A stretch of 64,000 nt of DNA from Thermosynechococcus sp. Its GTDB lineage: Bacteria; Cyanobacteriota; Cyanobacteriia; Thermosynechococcales; Thermosynechococcaceae. The translations under genes and the position numbers were made by a program. The notes under the pieces are model-generated. The model ran no database searches, was not told the origin of the DNA, and worked only from the letters and a program-made list of their open reading frames with translations. The stretch lies in contig NZ_AP024678.1 of assembly GCF_025999095.1 (NCBI RefSeq), positions 434,001 to 498,000 on the forward strand, given 5' to 3'. Positions 24,860 to 34,266 of this stretch are shown here, piece by piece (position 1 is the stretch's first letter; each line of letters starts with the position of its first letter).

Positions 24860-26866
24860 ATGACCAGCACTCCCTTCCGTATCCATGCTCCCTTTGAACC
24901 CACGGGGGATCAACCCCAAGCCATTCAAAAACTGGTTGCCGGGGTACAGGCAGGACATCGCTTCCAAACGCTGCTAGGGGCAACGGGTACAGGCAAAACC
25001 CACACGATCGCTCGCGTTATCGAGGCCCTTGGCCGCCCCACCCTTGTTTTGGCGCACAACAAAACCCTGGCGGCGCAACTGTGCAATGAACTGCGCTCAT
25101 TCTTTCCCCAAAATGCCGTTGAGTACTTTATCTCCTACTACGACTACTATCAACCGGAGGCCTACATTCCCGTTACCGATACCTACATCGAAAAAAGTGC
25201 CTCTATCAATGAGGAAATTGATATGTTGCGCCACTCCGCCACCCGCTCCCTCTTTGAACGGCGGGATGTGATTGTGGTGGCCTCGATTAGCTGCATCTAC
25301 GGTTTGGGAATTCCCGCAGAGTACCTGAAGGCCGCGATTCCCCTCGAGGTGGGCAGAGAAACAGATCTGCGGCAACTGTTGCGACAGCTCGCAACCATTC
25401 AATATACTCGCAACGATGTCGAACTAGGGCGGGGGCGTTTCCGCGTCAAGGGGGATGTGCTTGAGATTGGTCCTGCCTATGAGGATCGCCTCATTCGCGT
25501 TGAGTTCTTTGGGGATGAAATTGAAGCGATTCGCTATGTCGATCCGCTGACGGGGGAAACCTTGCAAAGTTTGGAACGCCTGAATATCTATCCCGCGAAG
25601 CACTTTGTCACCCCTGCCGAACGCCTGGAAGCAGCCTGCCTTGCCATTGAAGCAGAACTCCAAGCCCAGGTGGCTAACTTGGAAGCCCAAAATAAACTCC
25701 TTGAGGCACAACGTCTGAGCCAACGGACCCGCTATGACTTGGAAATGCTGCGGCAAGTGGGCTACTGCAACGGTGTGGAAAACTACTCACGCCATCTCGC
25801 AGGTCGGGCAGCGGGGGAACCGCCAGAGTGTTTAATTGATTATTTTCCTGCGGATTGGCTCTTGGTGGTGGATGAGTCCCATGTAACGGTGCCGCAGATT
25901 CGCGGCATGTACAATGGCGACCAAGCCCGCAAAAAAGTGCTGATTGATCACGGCTTTCGCTTGCCCAGTGCGGCGGATAATCGCCCCCTAAAGCCGGAGG
26001 AATTCTGGCAGAAGGTGCAGCAGTGCATCTTTGTTTCGGCTACGCCTGGGGATTGGGAATTGGCGGTGTCCACACAGGTCGTGGAGCAAATTATTCGTCC
26101 CACGGGAGTCGTGGATCCAGAAATTTTTGTCCGCCCCACCCAAGGGCAAGTGGATGATCTCTATGGGGAGATTCGCTTGCGGTGCGATCGCCACGAGCGG
26201 GTGCTGGTGACCACCCTCACGAAGCGGATGGCGGAGGATCTAACGGAGTACTTCCAAGAGCGGGGGGTACGGGTGCGCTATCTGCACTCAGAAATCAATG
26301 CCATTGAGCGCATTGAGATTCTCGAAGCCCTACGCCAAGGGGACTTTGATGTCCTGATTGGGGTAAACCTGCTGCGGGAGGGATTAGATTTGCCGGAGGT
26401 GTCTTTGGTGGCAATCCTTGACGCGGATAAAGAAGGCTTCCTGCGGGCGGAGCGATCGCTCATTCAAACCATTGGCCGCGCTGCGCGGCATGTGCGCGGA
26501 CAGGCTATTCTCTATGCGGACACCCTCACAGAGAGTATGCAAAAAGCCATCCAAGAAACTGAGCGCCGCCGCGCCATTCAACTGGCCTACAACCAAGCCC
26601 ACGGCATTACCCCCCAGCCCATTGTCAAGAAAACCAGTAACGCTATCTTGGCCTTTTTGGATGTGTCTCGCCGCCTCAACGCTGAGTCAGCACCCGTCTT
26701 ATCTTCCCAAACCCTACAGGAACTGAGCCTAGAGGACATTCCCCAACTGATCCAAGACCTTGAGGCAAAAATGAAGGCAGCTGCCCAAGAATTGGCCTTT
26801 GAGGAGGCCGCCCGCTACCGCGATCAAATTAAGCGTTTGCGCGATCGCCTTGTGGGGCACCCCTAA
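24860..26866 (+). CDS. uvrB: UvrABC excinuclease subunit B
   Basis: The damage-verifying helicase-like subunit of nucleotide excision repair. The 668 residues include Walker A GATGTGKT, the beta-hairpin region ([11 protein letters not shown]), the DEAD-like box VVDESHVT, helicase motif VI ([10 protein letters not shown]) and a C-terminal UVR domain ([13 protein letters not shown]) that contacts UvrC. I chose the ATG at 24860, giving the usual length; upstream codons lack conservation. The ATL protein at 8039 may feed lesions into this pathway. Confidence 0.96.
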   Translation: MTSTPFRIHAPFEPTGDQPQAIQKLVAGVQAGHRFQTLLGATGTGKTHTIARVIEALGRPTLVLAHNKTLAAQLCNELRSFFPQNAVEYFISYYDYYQPEAYIPVTDTYIEKSASINEEIDMLRHSATRSLFERRDVIVVASISCIYGLGIPAEYLKAAIPLEVGRETDLRQLLRQLATIQYTRNDVELGRGRFRVKGDVLEIGPAYEDRLIRVEFFGDEIEAIRYVDPLTGETLQSLERLNIYPAKHFVTPAERLEAACLAIEAELQAQVANLEAQNKLLEAQRLSQRTRYDLEMLRQVGYCNGVENYSRHLAGRAAGEPPECLIDYFPADWLLVVDESHVTVPQIRGMYNGDQARKKVLIDHGFRLPSAADNRPLKPEEFWQKVQQCIFVSATPGDWELAVSTQVVEQIIRPTGVVDPEIFVRPTQGQVDDLYGEIRLRCDRHERVLVTTLTKRMAEDLTEYFQERGVRVRYLHSEINAIERIEILEALRQGDFDVLIGVNLLREGLDLPEVSLVAILDADKEGFLRAERSLIQTIGRAARHVRGQAILYADTLTESMQKAIQETERRRAIQLAYNQAHGITPQPIVKKTSNAILAFLDVSRRLNAESAPVLSSQTLQELSLEDIPQLIQDLEAKMKAAAQELAFEEAARYRDQIKRLRDRLVGHP

Positions 26867-27024
26867 AATTATGAACTTTTGTAATAGTTCGCAACAGTCC
26901 GTAAACGGGAGCGAAGGCAGGGAAGCCCTAGCGTGGTAAGCTAAGTACGATTTTAGATCCGCACAATTTCGGCTGGCGTTCGGGTTGACGCTAGTTTTAC
27001 CAGTTCTAGGAGTAAGAAAAACCT

Positions 27025-27534
27025 ATGCGTGATGCCGTCACCACACTAATTAAAAACTACGACTCCACCGGTCGCTACCTCGATCGCGATGCTGTTGACA
27101 GGTTGCGCTCCTACTTTAATTCCGGTGCGGCACGGGTGAAAGCGGCAGCAGTGATCAATGCCAATGCCGCCGCCATCGTTAAGGAAGCAGCTTCTGCCCT
27201 CTTTACAGAGCAGCCGGAACTGATTCAACCCGGCGGTAATGCCTACACCACCCGCCGCTACGCCACCTGCCTACGGGATATGGACTACTACCTGCGCTAT
27301 GCCAGCTATGCCATTGTGGCCGGGGATGTGGATGTCCTCAACGAGCGTGTCCTCGAAGGTTTACGGGAAACCTACAACTCCCTTGGCGTGCCCATTGGAC
27401 CAACGGTGCGCGGCATTCAAATTATGAAAGAGATTGTGCGCGATCGCGTGGCTGCGGCTGGCATCGAAGACACCCGTATTGTTGAACAGCCCTTTGACTA
27501 CATGTGCCGCCAACTTAGTGAAGTGAATATCTGA
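27025..27534 (+). CDS. apcF: Allophycocyanin beta-18 subunit
   Basis: A phycobilisome core subunit of 169 residues. Cys82 in YATCLRDMDYYLRYA is the phycocyanobilin attachment site, and Asn72 in GGNAYTTRR is the conserved beta-subunit asparagine that is usually methylated. It differs from ApcB by its longer C-terminus and sequence, fitting ApcF, which replaces one ApcB next to the core-membrane linker ApcE. AGGAGT lies upstream of the ATG. The 158-base leader after uvrB probably contains its promoter. Confidence 0.93.
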   Translation: MRDAVTTLIKNYDSTGRYLDRDAVDRLRSYFNSGAARVKAAAVINANAAAIVKEAASALFTEQPELIQPGGNAYTTRRYATCLRDMDYYLRYASYAIVAGDVDVLNERVLEGLRETYNSLGVPIGPTVRGIQIMKEIVRDRVAAAGIEDTRIVEQPFDYMCRQLSEVNI

Positions 27535-27633
27535 ATATCCTAGGTTAGCCAAGGTAGAGGACTCTGCAACATCTGCAACAATAGAGAGCAGTGGCGCCGG
27601 CGATCGCCCCTCTCTATTTTCTAGGCAGCAGTC

Positions 27634-28128
27634 ATGAAGATTCGCATTGGCAATGGTTACGACATTCACCGGCTGGTGCCGGAGCGTCCCTTGATTTTGG
27701 GTGGCGTCAAACTAGAGCATTCCCTAGGACTGCTAGGACACAGCGATGCCGATGTCCTCACCCACGCAATTATGGATGCCCTCTTGGGTGCCCTCAGCCT
27801 TGGCGATATTGGTCATTACTTTCCCCCCAGCGATCCGCAGTGGGCAGGGGCAGATAGTCAAGTGCTGCTGGCAAAAGTGGCGGCACTCATTGCCGAGCGG
27901 GGCTGGCAGGTGGGCAATATCGATGCTGTTGTGGTGGCAGAGCGTCCCAAGTTGAAACCTTACCTCGATCAGATGCGCGATCGCCTAGCAACCACCCTCG
28001 GAATTGATCGCGACCAAATTAGTATCAAAGCCACCACCAATGAAAAACTAGGCCCTGTGGGACGTGAAGAGGGCATTGCTGCCTATGCGGTGGCGCTCCT
28101 GCAGTCAGAAATGGAGGATACCCCCTAG
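27634..28128 (+). CDS. ispF: 2-C-methyl-D-erythritol 2,4-cyclodiphosphate synthase
   Basis: A 164-residue MEP-pathway enzyme that closes the cyclodiphosphate ring on the way to isoprenoids, which also feed the squalene-hopene cyclase in this window. The metal ligands are in GYDIHRL and [11 protein letters not shown], and the C-terminal [20 protein letters not shown] is family-typical. It converges on the pentapeptide gene, and both end on the shared palindrome CTAG at 28125-28128. It lies about 100 bases after apcF, but a joint transcript is unproven. Confidence 0.95.
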   Translation: MKIRIGNGYDIHRLVPERPLILGGVKLEHSLGLLGHSDADVLTHAIMDALLGALSLGDIGHYFPPSDPQWAGADSQVLLAKVAALIAERGWQVGNIDAVVVAERPKLKPYLDQMRDRLATTLGIDRDQISIKATTNEKLGPVGREEGIAAYAVALLQSEMEDTP

Positions 28129-28871
28129 GTAACATACAGGCTGTAGTGAAAGTCCGTTTGCTCACACTGGCTTTGCTGGAGATTGGCATGGCGAAAATTT
28201 GCCCAGCGACAGATGGCATGACTGAGGTTGGCACGCACAAAAAGGGCGTGGGCAAAATACCCCCGCGTCAGCCCCGCATAGGCTAAGTTGGCGGCATAGA
28301 AGTTGCAGCGATAGGCCTGAACCCCCTCAAGGGAAGCCTGCACCAATTGCGCAAACCGCAGCGTTGCTTCATTGAGGCTAGCACCCATCAACAGGGCAAA
28401 GGAAAAATCGCTAGTTGCCGCGCGGACATGGCTGAGATCCGCTTCGCACCAATTGCTGTGGCGACAATCCGCCTGCTCAAGGGTGGCCCAGGCAAAATCG
28501 GCATAGGTAAAACGGGCGTACTGCAAGTTAGCCAGTTGAAAATTTGCCCGCTGGGCAGTGGCGCGATCGCCCACAGTTTTTAAGAACAACGCCCCTCGGC
28601 AATCCGCATCGTCGAGGTTAGCCGCCGTCAGATCCGCCTCGTACAGGTTGGCAAAGCGCAAATCCCCCTGGGCAAGGTTCACCTCCCGCAGACAGGCACG
28701 GCTGAGATTACAGCCCCGCAGGTCATAGCCCCGCAAATCCATGCCCGTAAGATTCATTTCGCTAAAATCTACAGTAAGCTGAGGGTAAATTCGCCGCCAT
28801 TCGTTCCAAAGGTGTTTTCCCCCCCGCAGGCGATCCTTCACTACCGGATTTAAGTGCCCTTTGATCATCAT
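28125..28871 (-). CDS. Pentapeptide-repeat protein
   Basis: A protein of about 248 residues made almost entirely of A(D/N)LxX pentapeptide repeats after an N-terminal 40-residue leader. Examples are [18 protein letters not shown] and [18 protein letters not shown]. Such repeats form a right-handed quadrilateral beta helix. There is no signal peptide. Functions in cyanobacteria are mostly unknown; the gyrase-mimic role of Qnr-type proteins should not be assumed. I prefer the ATG at 28871 over an upstream GTG at 28892. It is divergent from the LysR gene across about 90 bases. Confidence 0.85.
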   Translation of the reverse strand: MMIKGHLNPVVKDRLRGGKHLWNEWRRIYPQLTVDFSEMNLTGMDLRGYDLRGCNLSRACLREVNLAQGDLRFANLYEADLTAANLDDADCRGALFLKTVGDRATAQRANFQLANLQYARFTYADFAWATLEQADCRHSNWCEADLSHVRAATSDFSFALLMGASLNEATLRFAQLVQASLEGVQAYRCNFYAANLAYAGLTRGYFAHALFVRANLSHAICRWANFRHANLQQSQCEQTDFHYSLYVT

Positions 28872-28909
28872 TCTTGCCTTGAGATTCCTCACATTTCATT
28901 ATCGAGGCG

Positions 28910-28929
28910 CGAAATTTGATAGAATTTCG
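28910..28929. promoter_or_regulatory. Inverted repeat, probable LysR-type operator
   Basis: The 20-base sequence CGAAATTTGATAGAATTTCG is a perfect 7-base inverted repeat with a 6-base spacer. It lies between a leftward pentapeptide gene and the rightward LysR regulator, 31 bases before the regulator's ATG. LysR-type proteins typically bind such dyads at their own divergent promoters. That this one is the binding site is inference. Confidence 0.45.
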
Positions 28930-28960
28930 TCTATGTAGCCCTATCGCTGACGAAAGGAGA

Positions 28961-29923
28961 ATGGGTTTGAAACAAGCAACCCTACATCAGCTTAAGGTTT
29001 TTGAGGTCACTGCTCGCCACGGCAGTTTTACCCGTGCTGCCGAGGAACTCTTTCTGACGCAGCCCACCGTCTCGATTCAAATGAAGCAGTTGACCCGTGC
29101 CGTTGGTATGCCCCTCTTTGAGCAAGTGGGCAAACGGCTCTATCTTACGGAAGCTGGCAAGGAACTGCTGGCCACCTGCCAAGACATCTTTGAACGCCTT
29201 GAGCGCTTTGAAATGGCCATTGCCAACCTCAAGGGTCTCAAGCAGGGACACCTGCGGCTGTGTGTCATTACCACGGCCAAATATGTGATTCCGCGGCTGC
29301 TGGGGCCCTTTTGCCAGCGCTATCCAGGTATTGATGTGGCGTTGACCGTCACCAACCACGAGCAGGTGGTGGAGCGTATCCGAGGGAATATGGACGATCT
29401 CTATATCCCCAGTTGCCCGCCAGACAATGTGGATGTGGAGTGCCACCGCTTTTTGGATAATCCCCTAGTGGTGGTTGCCCCCAGTCACCATCGCCTCAGG
29501 GGCCGCAGTAAAATCCCGATCCAAGAGCTGGCGGGGGAACCCTTTATTATGCGGGAGCAGGGATCGGGCACCCGCCAAGCTGTGGAGAAGCTCTTTGCGG
29601 AGCACGGTGTGCCGATTAATATCCGCCTTGAACTGGGGAGTAACGAGTCCATTAAGCAGGCGATCGCCGGTGGCTTGGGAATTTCTGTCCTGTCTCACCA
29701 CTGCTTAGCCCTGGATCGCGAGTCCAGCCAGTTGACGATTCTCGATGTCGAACATTTCCCGATTCAGCGGCACTGGCATCTGGTCTATCCTGCTGGCAAA
29801 CAACTGTCGGTGGTGGCCCAGGCCTTCTTTGACTATGTGTGTACCGAGGGACGGGAGATGATTGAATCGAGTCTCACCTATCCCGGTGGGGCGGCGCCGG
29901 CCAAGGAACTCAACCCTGTCTAG
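28961..29923 (+). CDS. LysR-type regulator of the CbbR/RbcR-CmpR class
   Basis: A 320-residue regulator with an N-terminal winged helix-turn-helix (FTRAAEELFLTQPTVSIQMK) and a periplasmic-binding-like effector domain (VITTAKYVIPRLLGPF, VTNHEQVVERIRGN). This sequence class comprises the cyanobacterial carbon regulators RbcR, NdhR and CmpR, which sense 2-phosphoglycolate, ribulose bisphosphate or related metabolites. I cannot tell which one it is. The ATG at 28961 follows GAAAGGAGA; an earlier in-frame start at 28916 lies inside the operator-like repeat. Autoregulation is likely. Confidence 0.88.
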   Translation: MGLKQATLHQLKVFEVTARHGSFTRAAEELFLTQPTVSIQMKQLTRAVGMPLFEQVGKRLYLTEAGKELLATCQDIFERLERFEMAIANLKGLKQGHLRLCVITTAKYVIPRLLGPFCQRYPGIDVALTVTNHEQVVERIRGNMDDLYIPSCPPDNVDVECHRFLDNPLVVVAPSHHRLRGRSKIPIQELAGEPFIMREQGSGTRQAVEKLFAEHGVPINIRLELGSNESIKQAIAGGLGISVLSHHCLALDRESSQLTILDVEHFPIQRHWHLVYPAGKQLSVVAQAFFDYVCTEGREMIESSLTYPGGAAPAKELNPV

Positions 29924-29924
29924 C

Positions 29925-30569
29925 ATGGTAACCCTCGAATTTCTTACCTTGCCCGATCCACCGATCGCGACAGATCACAGCCTCCTGTTGCTCCACGGCT
30001 GGGGGGCCAATGCCAGAGACCTGATTTCCCTTGGTCCCTTGCTGGCTCCCCAAGCCCAAACCTATGCGGCGGAAGCCCCCTTTCCCCACCCCTATGTGAC
30101 GCAAGGGCGGATGTGGTATGACCTGAATCAGCACAATGCCCTCAGTGGCTCATTACTGCTCGATGAGCGAGCCACGGATCTAGCCACCAATGAGGCGGCA
30201 CTGCGGGCGTGGATTGCCAGCTTGCCCATTGATCTCAGTCGCACTATTTTAGGGGGATTCTCCCAAGGGGGAGCCCTGACATTGGCGGTGGGCTTAACGT
30301 TGCCCTTGGCGGGGTTATTAGTCTTTAGCGGCTATTTAGTCCGCCCACCAAGGGTGACAGCCACCTCGCCGCCGGTGCTGATGATCCATGGCACAGCGGA
30401 TCCAGTGGTGCCCTTTGCCAGTGCCCAAGCCAGTTGGCAGGCCCTGCAAACCGCGGGAGTGAAGGGAGCATTTCATGCCCTACCGATGGCCCATGAAATT
30501 AACGGGGAGGCGATCGCGATCGCTCGCCAGTTTATCGAGAAGACCCTGCTTAAAGTCAACTCAGATTGA
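29925..30569 (+). CDS. Alpha/beta-hydrolase esterase (phospholipase/carboxylesterase family)
   Basis: A 214-residue serine hydrolase. The nucleophile motif is GGFSQGGAL. The oxyanion region HGWGANARDL, acid-bearing HGTADPVVPF and terminal histidine in PMAHEINGE complete the triad. This is the YpfH/acyl-protein-thioesterase-like group with broad ester specificity. It starts two bases after the LysR stop, so it is probably in the regulator's transcript. The 3' end overlaps the convergent kinase-like gene by 14 bases. Confidence 0.82.
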   Translation: MVTLEFLTLPDPPIATDHSLLLLHGWGANARDLISLGPLLAPQAQTYAAEAPFPHPYVTQGRMWYDLNQHNALSGSLLLDERATDLATNEAALRAWIASLPIDLSRTILGGFSQGGALTLAVGLTLPLAGLLVFSGYLVRPPRVTATSPPVLMIHGTADPVVPFASAQASWQALQTAGVKGAFHALPMAHEINGEAIAIARQFIEKTLLKVNSD

Positions 30570-31206
30570 GTAACCCATAGGCAAGCAAAGCGCTACCGAT
30601 TGGGACCGTCAGATTATCAATCCCTCGCCAAGCAATCAGTTCCAAGAGGGTTGCACCCACACCCACTAAAGGAGCAACCCAGAGCGACGCCAAGGGGGCA
30701 ATGGGGGTCAGGGAGAGGGCCGCCACTAGAGTACTCACCCAAAACATCGTCAGGGTTCCTTCCCAGCTTTTACTGGTTCCCGGCAAGGGATGGCGTCCCC
30801 AGTTAATTCCCACCAGGGCAGCCAAGCCATCTCCCCAAGCCATCACTAAAATTCCCAGAACCGCCAGTTCCGGCAGCGTCTTCCAAAAGAGCGCCATTAA
30901 TGTGCCAATACTCACCGCATAAAAAAAGGTACCCCAGCTTTGGCGCCCCACGCCACTAATACTGCGAAAGATCGGCACGCGGTACGAAACCAGTGTGACC
31001 ATACCAGCGATCGCCGCAGCTACAATTCCCCAGCTCGTGGGTACCCCGAGGGCGTAGGCAATCAGGATGACTTGACCTGCACCAATGTGAACCACTTTCC
31101 GTGACCATTCCTTGGCGTTGGGAAACCAAGCGTGGATCAGTTCTGCAACTAACAGCACCAAGCCCAGCCAAGCTGTGACCCAAATTCCTGCCCAGAACAT
31201 TCTCAT
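30556..31206 (-). CDS. Phytol/polyprenol kinase-like membrane protein (CTP-transferase fold)
   Basis: A 216-residue integral membrane protein with about six hydrophobic segments. The motif SRKVVHIGAGQ and the loop AWGDGLAALVG with GTSKSWEGT are characteristic of the CDP-diglyceride synthase/dolichol-kinase/phytol-kinase fold. In Synechocystis, VTE5-type phytol kinase recycles phytol from chlorophyll into tocopherol. I cannot separate phytol kinase from a polyprenol kinase. It starts 26 bases after the wecB stop, in the same direction. Confidence 0.75.
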   Translation of the reverse strand: MRMFWAGIWVTAWLGLVLLVAELIHAWFPNAKEWSRKVVHIGAGQVILIAYALGVPTSWGIVAAAIAGMVTLVSYRVPIFRSISGVGRQSWGTFFYAVSIGTLMALFWKTLPELAVLGILVMAWGDGLAALVGINWGRHPLPGTSKSWEGTLTMFWVSTLVAALSLTPIAPLASLWVAPLVGVGATLLELIAWRGIDNLTVPIGSALLAYGLLNLS

Positions 31207-31232
31207 TGCTATCCTCAGTGAACGGCCACTCC

Positions 31233-32366
31233 TTACTTTGTCTGCTGGGGCTGCTGGGCAAAAAACTGGGTCACAATCTCAAGGATGCGATCGCTAGCAT
31301 GACCATCGCCAAAGGGATTAATCGCCGTTGCCATACGGTTGTAGGCCACTGGATCTGTCAGCAGTTCAATTGCTGCTGCGGCAATCCTATCCGCAAAGGT
31401 ACCCACTAGTTTAGCAGTGCCAGCAGTGACCGCTTCCGGCCGTTCAGTGGTTTCCCGCAACACCAAGACTGGTTTGCCGAGGCTAGGGGCTTCCTCTTGT
31501 AGGCCCCCGGAATCCGTGAGTAGGAGGGTTGATCCCTTAATCGCCGCCACCAGGGTGGGATAGTCTAGGGGCTCCGTAAGAAAAACGCGGGGATGGTGTT
31601 CCAAATAGGCTTTGAGGGGTTCACGCACCGTGGGATTGCGGTGCAGGGGCAAGAGTAAGGCAGTATCGGGAAGGGTGTTTAAGATCTTCAGGAAGCCATT
31701 GGCAATGTCTTCTAGGGGGGCACCCCAGTTTTCACGACGGTGAACGGTGGCGAGGAGGACACGGTACTGTTGCCAGTCAAGGCCGGGAACCTCACAGACG
31801 GGCTGGCGATCGGCCACTTGCAGCAGCGCATCAATGACAGTATTGCCCGTCAGGTGAATGGTACCTGTGACGCCGGCGGCCTGAAGATTCTTGACAGCTT
31901 GTGCCGTGGGGGCAAAGTGCAACTGCGCCAATTGGGAAATGAGACGGCGGTTTGCTTCTTCTGGATAGGGATTATAGAGATCGTTGGTGCGCAAACCCGC
32001 TTCCACATGACCGACGGGGATTTGCTGATAAAAGGCGGCAAGGGTAGCGGCAAAGGCTGTTGTCGTATCCCCCTGTACCAAAACAAGACGGGGGAGGAGT
32101 TCTTGGTAGAGTTCCTCAAGGCCTTGGAGAGCGCGGCAGGTAATTTCAGTCAGGGTTTGCTTTGGCTGCATAATGGCCAAGTCCCGATCTGCCCGTAGGT
32201 CAAACAGTGCCATCACTTGATCTACCATCTCGCGGTGCTGTCCAGTGAGGACAACGCACGGGGCAAAGAGGGGCGATCGCTGCAAGACTTGAATAACCGG
32301 TGCCAACTTGATTGCCTCCGGGCGCGTACCCAACGTAATGCAGATCGGGATTGGGGAAGCAATCAT
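31233..32366 (-). CDS. wecB: UDP-N-acetylglucosamine 2-epimerase (non-hydrolysing)
   Basis: A 377-residue GT-B fold enzyme converting UDP-GlcNAc to UDP-ManNAc for envelope polysaccharides. It is marked by the N-terminal TLGTRPEAIKLAPVI, the segment HRRENWG, and the substrate-site stretch LLTDSGGLQEEAPSLGKPVLVLRETTERPE. It is complete and lies upstream of the phytol-kinase-like gene. The 261 bases to the divergent nuclease gene hold its promoter, plus an A-rich stretch with a repeated GTCAAAAAG near 32415-32443. Confidence 0.92.
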   Translation of the reverse strand: MIASPIPICITLGTRPEAIKLAPVIQVLQRSPLFAPCVVLTGQHREMVDQVMALFDLRADRDLAIMQPKQTLTEITCRALQGLEELYQELLPRLVLVQGDTTTAFAATLAAFYQQIPVGHVEAGLRTNDLYNPYPEEANRRLISQLAQLHFAPTAQAVKNLQAAGVTGTIHLTGNTVIDALLQVADRQPVCEVPGLDWQQYRVLLATVHRRENWGAPLEDIANGFLKILNTLPDTALLLPLHRNPTVREPLKAYLEHHPRVFLTEPLDYPTLVAAIKGSTLLLTDSGGLQEEAPSLGKPVLVLRETTERPEAVTAGTAKLVGTFADRIAAAAIELLTDPVAYNRMATAINPFGDGHASDRILEIVTQFFAQQPQQTK

Positions 32367-32627
32367 AGCCGTCTAAATACCAAAAATAGTACTTTTAGTG
32401 TACCGAGAAGGGAGTGTCAAAAAGGCAAAACAAAAAGTCAAAAAGTGTCTAGTTGCCACTGCCCATGGACAGTTGTCTGTCAGGCCTTTGCCAACCTGTG
32501 GAGTCTCGCGGCGCCCCGCCAGGACTTCTTCCATAGGCAGTCGGGTGGGGGTGTGCCATCTTTGTAAGAAGAACTGTATGTTAATAATAGAAGGGAATGC
32601 ACCGCCATTGCGCTCGCTGAGGTGGCC

Positions 32628-33143
32628 ATGATTGAAATGACTGTTGCTGGGATTGCCCTTGATGCCACTAACCGCCGCACACCAATTGTGTTGCTCAAAG
32701 ACGGTGCTGGACGGCGAGCACTGCCCATCTGGATTGGTGATAATGAGGCGCGGGCAATTTTAATGGCCTTGGAAAATCAACGGGCACCGCGACCGATGAC
32801 CCATGATCTGATGGCAGATATTCTCAACGAATGGAATATCACCCTAGAGCGGGTGGTCATCCACTCCCTCGAAGACAACACCTACTATGCGGTGCTGACG
32901 CTGCGCCAAGGAGAAACGCGTAAAGACATTGATGCTCGTCCTAGCGATGCAATCGCGCTTGCCCTGCGCTGTGATTGCCCGATTTGGGTGATGGAAGCCG
33001 TTGTTGCCGATGCCTCGATTCCCGTCGATCGCGATGCAGACGAGGAAGAACGCCAAGCCTTTCGCCGCTTTTTAGATTCGATTCGCCCTGAGGATTTTGT
33101 GCAGCAGGGACGGGGAATGGAGGAGGATTCCTCCGCAGGTTAG
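32628..33143 (+). CDS. Bifunctional nuclease family protein (DUF151)
   Basis: A 171-residue DUF151/BFN protein starting MIEMTVAGIALDATNRRTPI. The core VLLKDGAGRRALPIWIGDNEA and a later RPSDAIALALR are strongly conserved. Plant and Mycobacterium relatives are reported as nucleases, but the role in cyanobacteria is uncertain. I chose the ATG at 32628, with GAGG five bases upstream, over the GTG at 32622. The aldo/keto reductase starts one base after its stop, so they form a tight pair. Confidence 0.85.
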   Translation: MIEMTVAGIALDATNRRTPIVLLKDGAGRRALPIWIGDNEARAILMALENQRAPRPMTHDLMADILNEWNITLERVVIHSLEDNTYYAVLTLRQGETRKDIDARPSDAIALALRCDCPIWVMEAVVADASIPVDRDADEEERQAFRRFLDSIRPEDFVQQGRGMEEDSSAG

Positions 33144-33144
33144 G

Positions 33145-34266
33145 ATGCGTTACCGCCCGTTTGGTCGCACCGGGTTAGAGCTCTCGGTGTTTTCCCTGGG
33201 AACGATGCGGGCCTTGGGCAGTCCAGAGGTGATGCAAGCGGTGATTGAGGGGGCGATCGCCCACGGCATTAACCATATTGAGACCGCCGCCGCCTACGGT
33301 GCCAGCGAAGCCTACATTGGCCGTGCCCTGAAGGCATTGGGGCAGCCCGCCGTCTTTATCACCACCAAACTATTGCCCCAAGGGGATGCGGATCACGTCC
33401 AGCGACAAATTGAGCAATCCCTTGAACGTCTCCAAGTCCCCCGCTTAGACGGTGTCGCCCTCCATGGAGTGAATACCCCTGAGCATCTGGCGTGGCTGAG
33501 CAGTGAAGGGATGGCCATGCTACGGCAATTGCAGGCAAAGGGGGTGATTGGCGCCCTAGGCTTTTCCAGTCATGGTCCCTTAGAGATCATTTTGTCGGCG
33601 ATCGCCAGCAATCAATTTGACTTTGTGAATCTCCATTACACCTACTTTCAGCAACGCAATGCCCCAGCGATCGCTGCTGCCGCTGAGCAGAATCTAGGCA
33701 TTTTCATCATCTCCCCAGCCGACAAAGGGGGAAAACTCTACCAACCTTCCCAACGGCTGCAAGATCTCTGTGCCCCTTTTCACCCGCTCCATTGGAGCTA
33801 TCGTTGGTTGCTCAGCCAGCCTGCCATCACAACCTTGAGCATTGGGCCTGCCACCGTTGCCGAGTTGGCCTTTCCCTTGGCCGTGGCCGATCAGGTGGGT
33901 CCCCTCAGCCCCGAAGAGCAAGCCGTGGGCGATCGCCTCCAAGCGGTGATGCAGGCCGCCCTAGGCAGCGATCTCTGTCGCCAATGCTATGCCTGTCTGC
34001 CCTGCCCGCAGGAGATTCACATTCCCGAGGTGTTGCGACTCCACAACTTGGCTGTCGCCTACGACATGACCGAGTTTGGCAAATATCGCTATGGGATGTT
34101 TGGCCGCGCTGGGCATTGGTTTCCCGGACAACCCGCCAACCGCTGTACTGAATGTGGCGATTGTTTGCCTCGCTGTCCCAGTCGCTTAGAGATTCCGCGG
34201 CTATTGCGGGAAACCCATGAGCAGTTGCAGGGCAGCTCGCGATCGCGCCTTTGGCAGACGATCTAG
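33145..34266 (+). CDS. Aldo/keto reductase with C-terminal 4Fe-4S domain
   Basis: A 373-residue oxidoreductase. The N-terminal 250 residues form the aldo/keto reductase barrel (GRTGLELSVFSLGTM, catalytic region IETAAAYGASEAYIG). The C-terminal part has two cysteine clusters, CRQCYACLPC near residue 275 and CTECGDCLPRCPSRL near residue 333, which should bind iron-sulfur clusters. This fused architecture is widespread in cyanobacteria; the substrate is unknown. It ends on a CTAG shared with the convergent aminotransferase gene. Confidence 0.85.
   Translation: MRYRPFGRTGLELSVFSLGTMRALGSPEVMQAVIEGAIAHGINHIETAAAYGASEAYIGRALKALGQPAVFITTKLLPQGDADHVQRQIEQSLERLQVPRLDGVALHGVNTPEHLAWLSSEGMAMLRQLQAKGVIGALGFSSHGPLEIILSAIASNQFDFVNLHYTYFQQRNAPAIAAAAEQNLGIFIISPADKGGKLYQPSQRLQDLCAPFHPLHWSYRWLLSQPAITTLSIGPATVAELAFPLAVADQVGPLSPEEQAVGDRLQAVMQAALGSDLCRQCYACLPCPQEIHIPEVLRLHNLAVAYDMTEFGKYRYGMFGRAGHWFPGQPANRCTECGDCLPRCPSRLEIPRLLRETHEQLQGSSRSRLWQTI

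Noticed and set aside
32415-32443. Repeated GTCAAAAAG in the wecB/nuclease intergenic region
   Set aside because: Two short copies in an A-rich stretch; no dyad or known operator match, so chance is sufficient.
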